NCBI GenBank assembly: GCA_017623655.1
Contig: JAGAON010000009.1
Location: 124,001-188,000, forward strand
DNA from: Prevotella sp.
GTDB lineage: Bacteria; Bacteroidota; Bacteroidia; Bacteroidales; Bacteroidaceae
Direction: 5' to 3'
DNA: 64,000 bases
Shown here: positions 8,933 through 18,366 of the stretch, piece by piece
How positions within the stretch are numbered: position 1 is the stretch's first letter
How the letters are laid out: the number at the start of each line of letters is the position of its first letter
Program-made: the position numbers and the translations under genes
The notes under the pieces: generated by a model
Told to the model about the DNA's origin: nothing
The model's database searches: none
The model's input: the letters and a program-made list of their open reading frames with translations, nothing else

Positions 8933-11900
8933 TTAGAGGTTAATCTTAAGACCAAGGACGAAAGCGCGACTTTGGGCTATATTACCACAGTCTATACCTT
9001 GATAAAGCACGCTGTTGCCTATGCTGAACTCAGGATCATTCCCCGTATATTTGGTTATGGTAAACACATTCTGCGCTTCTGCCCATACGGCAAGATTCTG
9101 CAAATATGTCTGCCATGACTCTGGAAGAGGTATCTGATAGGTGAGACGCACATTCTTCAGACGCAGGTATGAACCATCCTCTATCCAACGGTCAGAGAAG
9201 CGATTGTTACCCATAGGATCACCATACTGCACTTTCGGCAGAGAAGCCTGTTGTCCCTCATAACGCCAATGATCTGTCTCTGCAACCTGTTGGTTGTAGA
9301 AAGTTGAACCTGAATTGAGAATGCTACGCTGATAGTTATAAACATCATTGCCTACACTGAAATTAAAGCCCATATCCAAAGTGAAGCGTTTGTAGTTCAG
9401 AGTAGCGAAAATATTGCCATAAATATCTGGATTTGGATTTCCGAGTATCACCTTATCGTTCTCGTCAATACAGCCGTCACCGTTCTGATCTACAAAGTGT
9501 ACATCGCCGGCCTTAAAGTTCTGCTTAGTACCGGCCTCATCATACATAAAGAGATAAGAGCCTATACCGGCACTCTTTGCCTCTGCATCTGTGGAAAAGC
9601 CCCCCATGGTCTGATAGCCGTAGAAGAGACCGGCGGCATTGTCTTTTGACACAAGAATATTATTGTCACCATAAATGGAGTTGCAATAATCACCATTGGT
9701 GAATGCCTTAACACCATCCGTGAACTCACGACCGGGAAGTTCTGTTATCTCGTTAACATAGTGGCCAATACTTGCACCCACCTCCAACGTAAGATCCTTG
9801 GTGGCAATAGGTTTGGCGGAGAAGCGAACCTCTACACCACGGTTTTCAAGAGTACCGCCGTTGGTCCAATAGTTGTTAATGCCGGAGACTGGTGTCTTGA
9901 AGGTCATAAGGGTCAGAAGATCCGTTGTACGGTGATAGAAGAAATCTGCGCCAATACTTAAACGATTGTTGAGCATATTGGCAACAAAGCCCAAATTCCA
10001 TTTTGTTGTTGACTCCCACTTTATCTCATCATTACCAATGCTTGTCATCTGCATTCCTATCATCTGGTAATTGTAACGTACGGAACTGAAGAGAGTGCGG
10101 GCTGCATAATTGGAAATGTCATCATTACCACTCATGTCAAATCCTGCGTTGATGCGGAGATAATCTACAAAAATGTTCTTGGGAAACCAGTCTTCATTGG
10201 TCAGCACCCACCCCAACTGCACACTCGGGAATATTGCCCACCGTGTGCCAAACGCATTTAATGCACCGGAGATGTTGTCACCAAAACGGCTGTTGGCCTC
10301 GGCGAGCAACGATACTGTGGCAAAATAGCGGTTGCGGTAGTTATAGTCACCAGAAACATACCACTGCATATTCTTCCATATATCATTAGCGCCGGCTATG
10401 CTTGCATAACCCTCAGAATCACTGGCACTAAGATGTGGATTCTTATCTGTCAACGGTTTATTGTACTGGGTGCCCGCATCTGTGCCGTCATAAGAGAAGT
10501 AGTTGTAACGGAACCCACCGACAGCAGCGATGGAGTGTGCCCCATACTTCTTGTTCCAATCAAGATGTACATGACCAAGAATGTTAGTCTCCTTCGCAAA
10601 AAGAGAAGAAGTTTGATTATACACCGTACCAAGTCCCTCTATAAGGAACGGAGGCACACCCTCTGACGGACGGTAATAACGCTGTGAGTTACGGTTGAGC
10701 ACATAACTGAAATCTCCTGTCAAAGAGAGATTATCGTTGAAAGTGTACGTAGGAGCAATGTGTACATTGAAGAAAGTATTTTCCACCCTATTCTTATTGT
10801 CACCTTCCGCATTGCTAATTATTGACACGGGATTGGCAAGAGAGTAGTAGTAATCATTACCATACAGTTTCTGGCTGAGCGGACTGTAAAGTCTGTCATA
10901 CTCGGAAAGCAAATTGGTAAAACCACCCACATGCTTGTTATATTGGTAAGGAGTAACCAAAGGTGACTTTACGGCTGCAAGGTTAGTGGGAGACATGATG
11001 GTTCCCTGTGTGAGATCAGAAGCAAAACCGTCATCGAAAAGCGTATTGTTGGTACGTGAGAATGACATATCAAATTTAGTCTGAAGATTCCAGAGTATCT
11101 TGATGTCTGTATTAAAACGTACGTTCAAACGGTCATAGCCTGTGCTCCTCACTGTACCATCAGACTGCACATAACCAACGGAAAGATTATACATACCAAT
11201 ATCGTCACCACCCTGTACATTTATATTATAATTTTGGGTGATTGCAGTATGATAAACCTCATCCTGCCAATCAGTGTCGTTATGGTACATTTTATAGTAG
11301 TAACCATTGGGGTCGTCATTGAGGAAGTTAAACGTGATATCACGGTTCTCCGACTTACGCAACTCAGGAATGGTACCGAGCATCTCTGTGGCATAATTGC
11401 GGTACTGAGATGCGTTCATCATTGTCTGTGTACTGGGTTTAAGCATGATGCCGGCAGAGACGTTGGCATCGATGCGTGTTGCCATGGAATGGCCGCGTTT
11501 TGTCTCAATGATGATGACACCATTACCGCCCCTTGCCCCGTAAAGTGCTGTGGCATTCTTTAATACCTTGACACTCTGAATATCCTCCGGGGAAAGGGTG
11601 GCAAGCATATTGAATGAGCGTCCCTGATGGAGTGTAGTGCGGCTCTGCTGCATATCTATTTCCACGCCGTCCAGTATGATAAGGGGCTGGGCATTGGCAT
11701 TGAGAGAATTGAGACCACGGATAAACATGGCATTACCACCGTCGCTCGCACCGGAGCGGTTGATGGCGCGGATGTCACCTCCAAGGTTGGACTGTATATC
11801 ATCATCCAACTGAAGCCCACCACCTCTTACAGTGAAAGAGTTTGTGGCAGTATATTCCGTACCGTCAGTGTACATTGCCTTGAACTTCTCATTAAGCAAT

Positions 11901-12307
11901 GAGAGCATTATTTTTTGATCGGCACCTTTGCTCTTTATGGCAACCTGCTGTGACATATAGCGTGGAGCCTGAACGAAAAGGGATGTGGCAAAATCAGGCA
12001 ATTTGAGTGTAAACTCACCTTTCGCATTTGTCATTGAGGTGTAACGCACATCCCCCAAAGCCTGCACACGGACACCGGCTACCGGCTGCTTGGTAACATC
12101 ATCCACCACAGTACCGGACACTGTAACAAGCGTATTCTTGTCTGCCACGACACGACGTTTGGGAGCTTTGAACCCTGCTGTGGTCTCATCAGGATCATCC
12201 ATGTCGTCCTGGGCATAAGAGGAGACAGTGCAGCAAGTCATTGCCAAAGCGCAGAGAGAGAGTCTGAGACTCTGCCGCTGCAATATGTCTATTATATTGT
12301 TCTTCAT
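8933..12307 (-). CDS. SusC/RagA-family TonB-dependent outer membrane transporter (second pair)
   Basis: A 1124-residue TonB-linked outer membrane channel. The signal peptide (about residues 1-33, ending SSYAQ) is followed by an acidic stretch, a carboxypeptidase-D-like regulatory domain (about 60-135: VSGTVVDDVTKQPVAGVRVQ), a plug domain with the SusC signatures MFIRGLNSLN and LYGARGGNGVIIIETKRG, and a C-terminal 22-strand barrel ending in LGLKINL. It imports oligosaccharides held by its SusD partner, which follows 36 nt later. The preceding FAS1 lipoprotein gene ends only 8 nt upstream, so translation is tightly linked. It is clearly diverged from the other SusC in the same operon, so the two pairs are not a recent duplication. 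Confidence 0.95.
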   Translation of the reverse strand: MKNNIIDILQRQSLRLSLCALAMTCCTVSSYAQDDMDDPDETTAGFKAPKRRVVADKNTLVTVSGTVVDDVTKQPVAGVRVQALGDVRYTSMTNAKGEFTLKLPDFATSLFVQAPRYMSQQVAIKSKGADQKIMLSLLNEKFKAMYTDGTEYTATNSFTVRGGGLQLDDDIQSNLGGDIRAINRSGASDGGNAMFIRGLNSLNANAQPLIILDGVEIDMQQSRTTLHQGRSFNMLATLSPEDIQSVKVLKNATALYGARGGNGVIIIETKRGHSMATRIDANVSAGIMLKPSTQTMMNASQYRNYATEMLGTIPELRKSENRDITFNFLNDDPNGYYYKMYHNDTDWQDEVYHTAITQNYNINVQGGDDIGMYNLSVGYVQSDGTVRSTGYDRLNVRFNTDIKILWNLQTKFDMSFSRTNNTLFDDGFASDLTQGTIMSPTNLAAVKSPLVTPYQYNKHVGGFTNLLSEYDRLYSPLSQKLYGNDYYYSLANPVSIISNAEGDNKNRVENTFFNVHIAPTYTFNDNLSLTGDFSYVLNRNSQRYYRPSEGVPPFLIEGLGTVYNQTSSLFAKETNILGHVHLDWNKKYGAHSIAAVGGFRYNYFSYDGTDAGTQYNKPLTDKNPHLSASDSEGYASIAGANDIWKNMQWYVSGDYNYRNRYFATVSLLAEANSRFGDNISGALNAFGTRWAIFPSVQLGWVLTNEDWFPKNIFVDYLRINAGFDMSGNDDISNYAARTLFSSVRYNYQMIGMQMTSIGNDEIKWESTTKWNLGFVANMLNNRLSIGADFFYHRTTDLLTLMTFKTPVSGINNYWTNGGTLENRGVEVRFSAKPIATKDLTLEVGASIGHYVNEITELPGREFTDGVKAFTNGDYCNSIYGDNNILVSKDNAAGLFYGYQTMGGFSTDAEAKSAGIGSYLFMYDEAGTKQNFKAGDVHFVDQNGDGCIDENDKVILGNPNPDIYGNIFATLNYKRFTLDMGFNFSVGNDVYNYQRSILNSGSTFYNQQVAETDHWRYEGQQASLPKVQYGDPMGNNRFSDRWIEDGSYLRLKNVRLTYQIPLPESWQTYLQNLAVWAEAQNVFTITKYTGNDPEFSIGNSVLYQGIDCGNIAQSRAFVLGLKINL

Positions 12308-12315
12308 AGTGATTG

Positions 12316-14166
12316 TTATTCTTTATTAGCGTTCTCTTCGTTTTCATTCACAGGTTTGAGAATGATGTTGGCAACACGAAGTCTTTGTTCATACTTTTTC
12401 TTCGTAGATGACAGGAAAGAACTTGATGTATGCATAACCTTTATGTTTGGCTTTGCGGAAGTGCCGGAGTAACAGATAGGGAATGTCATACGTCCCAATT
12501 TCACAGTATCCACCTTCTCCAAACCACATTCAAAAGCCTTCACCCTTTTTATATCGGCTGCCACAGTTTGAATTGTCTCTCCATCAAAACGCCCGGCAAC
12601 AGGTTTGTTATTGGCGTCAGTGTAGTTGATGTCGAACCGCAGACTGTATGGTTTATAGGTTCCTTCCGGATAATAGTCAGCAGGATAATCCATGTCAAGA
12701 CATGCCGGCACAATGACTGCATAAATGTCATAAGTGCAAGAAAGTACATCTTCAAGATAGAAGTCCAACTCCGGAGCGTATGAGCTATTGTCCGGCACAT
12801 CCGCCCTCACATAGTAGAGGGTAGTGATGTTATCTTCTGGCTGCCACATTGAACCTGGGACATTTATCGCACCCTTATTTGTAAAGCCGCTGCCAGAAGA
12901 AGTAACACAACGTGCAACAATCCTTGTTTTTATGACTTCAGCGTAAGTATCCTCGGGGAGGAAAGGATAATCATTAAGCACACGGGCATGTCCGTTACTC
13001 AAATCTATGATTCTGTCTGTTGCATCAACAACATTTTGCGGATGTGTCAAATAATTTCCGCGGGTTGAATAAATTGTATCGGTAGCTGTAAACGTTACAC
13101 CGGAGGTAAGTTTACTGTTGTACCTCCTATTGTTCTCGGAGAATATAAGGTTATTAGTAATCCATCTCCTCGTAATGGAGTCCGTCCAATATGCTTCCGT
13201 CTCTTGAATTTTCGCATCGGCAGGCGCAGCATCAAGGGATGTAGAGACTGAACCTGTTGTTGGATTCATGATGGGATTTTGGGTCGTACCACTACCTTTA
13301 TTATTACCTACATCGTTACTGCTCAAATCTTGATATGCGATAGTCGGGATATAGTTATAATATTTTGATATTGTATTATAAGCTTTGTCCCACGCTTCAT
13401 CATTCGGTATAAGAGCGGTGTAGAGACTGTCCTCATTGTCCAACTTGGCGCGTAACAGAATTTCCGTAAGATAGTTGCTGGTAATCATGACGGAGTCATC
13501 ATAGTGCTGCATTCCGTCTTTAATCTCACCTTTCACGGAATTTTCCTCATCAAGCGTCACCCTCTCATATCTTTGAACATATGAAAAGAACTTACTGGCC
13601 TCACTCTTGAGTTCAGAAATAATCTCATAACCATTATACCTGAACGTGGCAGGATTTGCCACGGTGTAAAGCAGACCGTTAACACTCGGATAGTTGAATA
13701 TAGAAGCATTGTCCATGTTTGCCAATACCCTCTGCGCATCAAAAGTGAGTGCAGAGGTGTTTTTGTTGCCAAACTTCAACAACTTTTCGTTAAGCATATA
13801 GATGGTAGTGTCATTGGTGTCAGATTCTTTGTGCGCAAAGTCTGCAATAAGATTTCTGACGAACTCCTTTTCTACCTTGGCATCAGAAATATTCCTTAAT
13901 GAGTCGGTATTGAAAGAACCGTTGACAGGTGCCCATACTGTATATGTGTGGGCGGAGCTGAGAATCTCATCATATCCTACACGCTGCAACACAGCAGCAA
14001 AGTCTGAAAGGTTTGGGTTGGCCGAAATGTTCTCCCATAGCGTCTTGTCTGCAGATGGTTCTGACGAAACCGGCACTGTATTATAGTCGCTGAAATCGGA
14101 GCATGAGACAGTAGCAAGCATTCCGCCCACTACCGCTATCATTCCTATTTTATGTAAATGTTTCAT
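12316..14166 (-). CDS. FAS1 (fasciclin) domain lipoprotein, third in operon
   Basis: A 616-residue lipoprotein with a type II signal peptide (Cys22 in TVSCSDF). Residues about 50-190 form a FAS1 domain: LSDFAAVLQRVGYDEIL, then YTVWAPVNGSF and a late VNGLLYTVANP. A second, weaker FAS1-like region with YTALIPNDEAWDKAY follows at about 215-380. The C-terminal half (about 380-616) is beta-rich and was not recognised. FAS1 domains in other organisms act in adhesion and carbohydrate or protein contact. The gene sits between another FAS1 gene (27 nt) and a SusC gene (8 nt), so it probably works with that transporter at the cell surface. The exact role is unknown. Confidence 0.8.
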   Translation of the reverse strand: MKHLHKIGMIAVVGGMLATVSCSDFSDYNTVPVSSEPSADKTLWENISANPNLSDFAAVLQRVGYDEILSSAHTYTVWAPVNGSFNTDSLRNISDAKVEKEFVRNLIADFAHKESDTNDTTIYMLNEKLLKFGNKNTSALTFDAQRVLANMDNASIFNYPSVNGLLYTVANPATFRYNGYEIISELKSEASKFFSYVQRYERVTLDEENSVKGEIKDGMQHYDDSVMITSNYLTEILLRAKLDNEDSLYTALIPNDEAWDKAYNTISKYYNYIPTIAYQDLSSNDVGNNKGSGTTQNPIMNPTTGSVSTSLDAAPADAKIQETEAYWTDSITRRWITNNLIFSENNRRYNSKLTSGVTFTATDTIYSTRGNYLTHPQNVVDATDRIIDLSNGHARVLNDYPFLPEDTYAEVIKTRIVARCVTSSGSGFTNKGAINVPGSMWQPEDNITTLYYVRADVPDNSSYAPELDFYLEDVLSCTYDIYAVIVPACLDMDYPADYYPEGTYKPYSLRFDINYTDANNKPVAGRFDGETIQTVAADIKRVKAFECGLEKVDTVKLGRMTFPICYSGTSAKPNIKVMHTSSSFLSSTKKKYEQRLRVANIILKPVNENEENANKE

Positions 14167-14193
14167 AGTTACACTTGTTTTTTCACAATTGAA

Positions 14194-16374
14194 TTAATAC
14201 CAGTCCTCCGTATAATCTTGGCTGTTTACAATATCAACCGGCACGAGTTCCACGAAGTCAACACTGAATCCCAACTGGTCATAGTTGGTAAGGAGGTTTT
14301 TAAGGCGCAGCCAGTATTCCTTGCTCTGTTCCAAATAGACGGTTCCCAATATCTTACGCATCATACTGGTACCATATCCTTCCTCGTAACGACAACAGTT
14401 GCTAATGGTCGCAATGAGATCGGCAGGAGACTCTATCGGAGTCTTTACCTGATTATAAGTACCACGTGAGAAACTTGCAGGAGCACGCATATAACCGTGG
14501 TTACGCATCACAAGGTCGGAAGCAACGCCATAGTCATCAAACTCCGTGGATAACAGATAGCCCGTAGCGTCACGGTCTTCCTGCAACGTAGTATTAGGAT
14601 AACGCGCATCGAACGGAATACCCAACGGCTTCATAGAACTTGGATTGCTGGACGAACCTATGGAGTACTGCTGGAGACCACCGGCCGCCATAGGCGGATA
14701 GATGATACGTATCTCATAGTTACCTGTCGGCACAGGAGGCAGACGTAGGGCAAAGTCGTTCTCGCCCCAGCCTGAGAGCTGGTCTGCATTCCATGCACGC
14801 CACGGTCCTTGGGTGTACCATGCAAGCTGTGTTTTTGAGTTATAGCTTACAAGATGATCAAAATAATCAAGCGGCAGACGTGTCATCGTACCCTCGCCAG
14901 GTGAGGATATGTTCTTTGCTCCTATCTCAGCAGATGTAGCAAAACGTATATCGTTGTTTATAAGTTCATAGAACAATGAACCGGTGTCCATACGGAGACG
15001 CTCGTGCAACACACCATTAGGAACATCATTGTCATATATCAACGGAGCGTTTATTGAATGTATGTATCCATTATATGCCTGTACGTTAGACTCTCTGCGG
15101 ACTATCATACAACCGGTATTACGTATTTGGTGAGTGCTCTCACTACCGAATGTACCTACCTCATCCGTAAGGGTGTTGTGCTCCCTCCAACGGTTGAGCC
15201 AAATGTTGGTAGATGTACCAGTATTGTGATAGAGCGGCTGCCATATCTTAACAAGGGTATGTGGAAGCATTGTCTCATAGTAGTCAAACGGCTCCCCTCC
15301 GAATGCGAAGTTCCAATTCTCATTTGAGGCATTACGCTCATATACCAGTTTGGACACCGACATACCCGCCTTTATGATATGATAGCGAACAAACATATTA
15401 ACTACATTGTACTGATAGTCATAGTCGTCGCCGGTACTTATGGGATGCTCTGCCTTGCCCGGATAGTCATACCACTGAGCGGCATTGCCGTACCACTCCA
15501 CACACTTTGCCTTGAGGTCTGCGAAGTTGTTGATGCCTGCGGCAGCAAACACATCATTTGTCTCAGCAAATACGGTGAACTTTATCTTGCACTCGGTAGG
15601 AACATAATACTGTCCGTTTGCCATACTGGAACCCGGACGGCCATTGATGTTGTCCAAAGTGTAAGACTTAGGCGTGCCGTCATCGTTTAATTTCTGGCTT
15701 ACAGCAATGGAGTCTGCCAATCCACAGGTAGTGAGAGCCTCCAAGAAGAGTGAAAATTCAGGATGTCTCTCAAACACTTCCGATACGACCTGTGTGGTAC
15801 GTGGTATCACATCCGTAATGGTGTAAAGATTGCCATTTGTCAATTCGCCATCGGATTGCTGCCCGGTAACCACAGCGACATCATTAAAGCGCACCAGACC
15901 GTCATCACCAAGTTTTGAAATGAAAGGAGTGTTCATCATTGTCGTTATCTCCTTACCGCTGTACGAACTGAGATCCTCAACGAAATCATATGACATAGCA
16001 GAGAGATGATACCTTGCAATCTCCTTGCACTGTTCATCGGAGAGTCCATAGACACTGTTCTCTGTCAGTCCATTGTGCTCCTCCTTAGCCAAAGGGTCGT
16101 TATACAGGCTGTCAATATATCTGTCCACACCACCATTTACCGGTGCGTAACAGGTGTACTGCCCCCATGTAGCCATCATGCGGTCATAACCGGCACGCTG
16201 CATAATGACATTGAACTTATGGAAGACAGAATCATTGGCTTCAAGGTAGTCCTGAATAGTCTGTCCCGTAAAAGTGTAGAGATTGGACTCATCCGGCTCC
16301 TTGTTACATGATGTCAGAGTTACGGTCATACCCAACACCGTGCCAAGTGCTATCTTAATTATATTCTTATTCAT
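14194..16374 (-). CDS. FAS1 (fasciclin) domain lipoprotein, second in operon
   Basis: A 726-residue lipoprotein with Cys23 in LTSCNKEPDES; the acidic residues just after the cysteine fit a surface-export type signal. A FAS1 domain spans about residues 38-190 (FNVIMQRAGYDRMM, then YTCYAPVNGGVDRYI, ending GNLYTITDVIP). A second one spans about 195-345 (FSLFLEALTTCGLADSI, YTVFAETNDVFAAAGI, NMFVRYHIIKAGM). The remaining C-terminal half (345-726) is beta-rich with a segment like a lectin or CBM fold (TGNYEIRIIYPPM) but was not recognised. It follows the first SusD by 65 nt and precedes the third FAS1 gene by 27 nt. A role in glycan capture or surface assembly is inferred only from context. Confidence 0.8.
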   Translation of the reverse strand: MNKNIIKIALGTVLGMTVTLTSCNKEPDESNLYTFTGQTIQDYLEANDSVFHKFNVIMQRAGYDRMMATWGQYTCYAPVNGGVDRYIDSLYNDPLAKEEHNGLTENSVYGLSDEQCKEIARYHLSAMSYDFVEDLSSYSGKEITTMMNTPFISKLGDDGLVRFNDVAVVTGQQSDGELTNGNLYTITDVIPRTTQVVSEVFERHPEFSLFLEALTTCGLADSIAVSQKLNDDGTPKSYTLDNINGRPGSSMANGQYYVPTECKIKFTVFAETNDVFAAAGINNFADLKAKCVEWYGNAAQWYDYPGKAEHPISTGDDYDYQYNVVNMFVRYHIIKAGMSVSKLVYERNASNENWNFAFGGEPFDYYETMLPHTLVKIWQPLYHNTGTSTNIWLNRWREHNTLTDEVGTFGSESTHQIRNTGCMIVRRESNVQAYNGYIHSINAPLIYDNDVPNGVLHERLRMDTGSLFYELINNDIRFATSAEIGAKNISSPGEGTMTRLPLDYFDHLVSYNSKTQLAWYTQGPWRAWNADQLSGWGENDFALRLPPVPTGNYEIRIIYPPMAAGGLQQYSIGSSSNPSSMKPLGIPFDARYPNTTLQEDRDATGYLLSTEFDDYGVASDLVMRNHGYMRAPASFSRGTYNQVKTPIESPADLIATISNCCRYEEGYGTSMMRKILGTVYLEQSKEYWLRLKNLLTNYDQLGFSVDFVELVPVDIVNSQDYTEDWY

Positions 16375-16439
16375 AATAAATATAGGTGTTTGTCTTTATT
16401 GTAAGTGTTAACTGTCACTTTATATAAACTAATGGGCAA

Positions 16440-18353
16440 TCACGGATTTCTCGATGTCGTGGAATCGTCGAAATAAACGGGGTTCTGTATGAGTGCCGAA
16501 TTGACCTCTACCTCACTTTGCTGTATCGGCATATAAAGATAAGGCTCTGTCTGCATCTTCGCAGAGACAGCATTACCACTGCCGTCATTATACTTACGGG
16601 CAATAAGGCTCAGCATGACATCATAGTTTCTGGCGTATGCGCCACCCTGCATCCCAAGGATAGTAGAATAATTCACACCCGTTGCATGGCGATAGTTGTA
16701 TCGCAACATATCAAACCACCTCTTGCCCTCGAAACACAACTCACGTGCACGCTCGTTAAGTACGAGCGCTTCAAGCTCTGAAGCCTGCGAACTGAAATTA
16801 TTGAAAGCATTTACCTGCGTACGCACGAAAGCGACAAGATCCGAACCGTTGTAAGGTGTTGACGATACAGCATACTTTGTAGAATCAACCATGGTTTGCA
16901 GGTTGGCATCTGTCATGGCACGGGTTGCTATAATCTGCACCTGATGCGCAGCAGTGATGTTTGTAGCTGCAACAGCAATGTTAACAGCCTGCAACTCGTT
17001 GGCAAGCCTCAAAGAGTCTTGCGCCGTTGTGGCGGCAGCAATCTGATCCACAAGAGTGGCATTGGCATCTGCACGGAACTTGGCTTTCTGCACAAGGGCC
17101 TCCGCTTTCATCAATATTACATCAGCAACACGGTAGATAATCCAGTTACTGTCGTATTTGTCATGTGCACGCAATGTAGCCTCTTCTGCCACTGGTGCCT
17201 TGTTCTGCTCCGTAAGTCCCTTTTGGGCAACCGTCTTGCGCACTCTGAACCCTTCATCACCAGCGCCATTAAAGTAACCTACACTTTCAAATCCACGCAC
17301 ATCATTTATATAATTGGCATGGTTAAACACATGATTATCATCCGCACTAATCTTAGAATAAGCCTCTGTTGCAAAATAGTAAGCAGCGGGAGAATCCTTT
17401 TTATAGCGACAATACATATGGCACAAAGAACTATTGTCTGTGTACTGTAACTCCAACAAAGACTCGTCACCATTTCCCAAAGTTACTCCACCCCAAAGGT
17501 CATCATACCATTTATAATACTGTTGCAGCCCATAACCATCATCATCAAAATCGGCAGCAGAGCCAGAAATCGGCTGTCTGTTGGAGACACTGCTGCGGTT
17601 GCCGCGAATAACGTTACAGCACTCGATACACTTGTCATAACTTGCCTCGTCTCCATAAACGGAAGCTTTCCAAAGATATACGTCGGCAAGAAGAGCGTAC
17701 ACGCCATCACGTGTAATATAACCACAACGTTCCCATCCTGACACAGCCTGTGAGGATAGAGTGTTGTTCTTCACCTCCTCAAGGTCAGCAATAATCTGGT
17801 CAAGGACAACAGATGGAGCAGACTGCGGTACATTCATCTCCTGTGAACTTTCCTTGTATGGTTCCAGTATCAGAGGTACATCACGGAACACACGAATCAA
17901 GTAGAAATAGCAGAGGGAACGTAACGCCTTCATCTGCGCGATAGTATTAAGGTGATCGCCTACAAGATAGTTCGGGTCAATGTCCATCACTGACTCTGAT
18001 TTGCTGATAACAAGGTTGCAAGTATTTATTACAGAATACAAGTCACCCCAACTGTTGTAAGAGTTAGTTGTTGTAATGTTGGCAGTTGAAATCTGGTTCA
18101 ACTCCGAAATGTTAGTCTCATCCTTGAGCGATGTGTTTAGCAGGAGTTCATCGGCACGTGATGTCCACACAATGAGACGACTCTGCACATTGGCAGATGC
18201 CATGGCAGCATAAGCGCCATTGACCATGGATGTTACATCGCTCTTAGTCTGCCAGAAATCCTCCTCCACAGTCTTGTCGTCCGGCAGGAGCACTGTGTCA
18301 ACACAAGACACAAGGGCAAAACTTCCTAATATTATTGATAGTATTTTCTTCAT
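16440..18353 (-). CDS. SusD/RagB-family nutrient-binding lipoprotein (first pair)
   Basis: A 637-residue lipoprotein with Cys17 in LVSCVDT. SusD features are clear: the N-terminal FWQTKSDVTSMVNGAYAAMAS, the helical core with TIAQMKALRSLCYFYLIRVFRDVPLI at about 130-155, and the C-terminal LVLNERARELCFEGKRWFDMLRY near residue 555. It binds glycan above the SusC channel, whose gene ends 13 nt upstream. A long alanine- and threonine-rich helical insert (about 430-500) precedes the C-terminal signature and is longer than in a typical SusD. It is clearly diverged from the second SusD of the operon, which suggests a different ligand. Confidence 0.93.
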   Translation of the reverse strand: MKKILSIILGSFALVSCVDTVLLPDDKTVEEDFWQTKSDVTSMVNGAYAAMASANVQSRLIVWTSRADELLLNTSLKDETNISELNQISTANITTTNSYNSWGDLYSVINTCNLVISKSESVMDIDPNYLVGDHLNTIAQMKALRSLCYFYLIRVFRDVPLILEPYKESSQEMNVPQSAPSVVLDQIIADLEEVKNNTLSSQAVSGWERCGYITRDGVYALLADVYLWKASVYGDEASYDKCIECCNVIRGNRSSVSNRQPISGSAADFDDDGYGLQQYYKWYDDLWGGVTLGNGDESLLELQYTDNSSLCHMYCRYKKDSPAAYYFATEAYSKISADDNHVFNHANYINDVRGFESVGYFNGAGDEGFRVRKTVAQKGLTEQNKAPVAEEATLRAHDKYDSNWIIYRVADVILMKAEALVQKAKFRADANATLVDQIAAATTAQDSLRLANELQAVNIAVAATNITAAHQVQIIATRAMTDANLQTMVDSTKYAVSSTPYNGSDLVAFVRTQVNAFNNFSSQASELEALVLNERARELCFEGKRWFDMLRYNYRHATGVNYSTILGMQGGAYARNYDVMLSLIARKYNDGSGNAVSAKMQTEPYLYMPIQQSEVEVNSALIQNPVYFDDSTTSRNP

Positions 18354-18366
18354 AATCTTGTCAAAA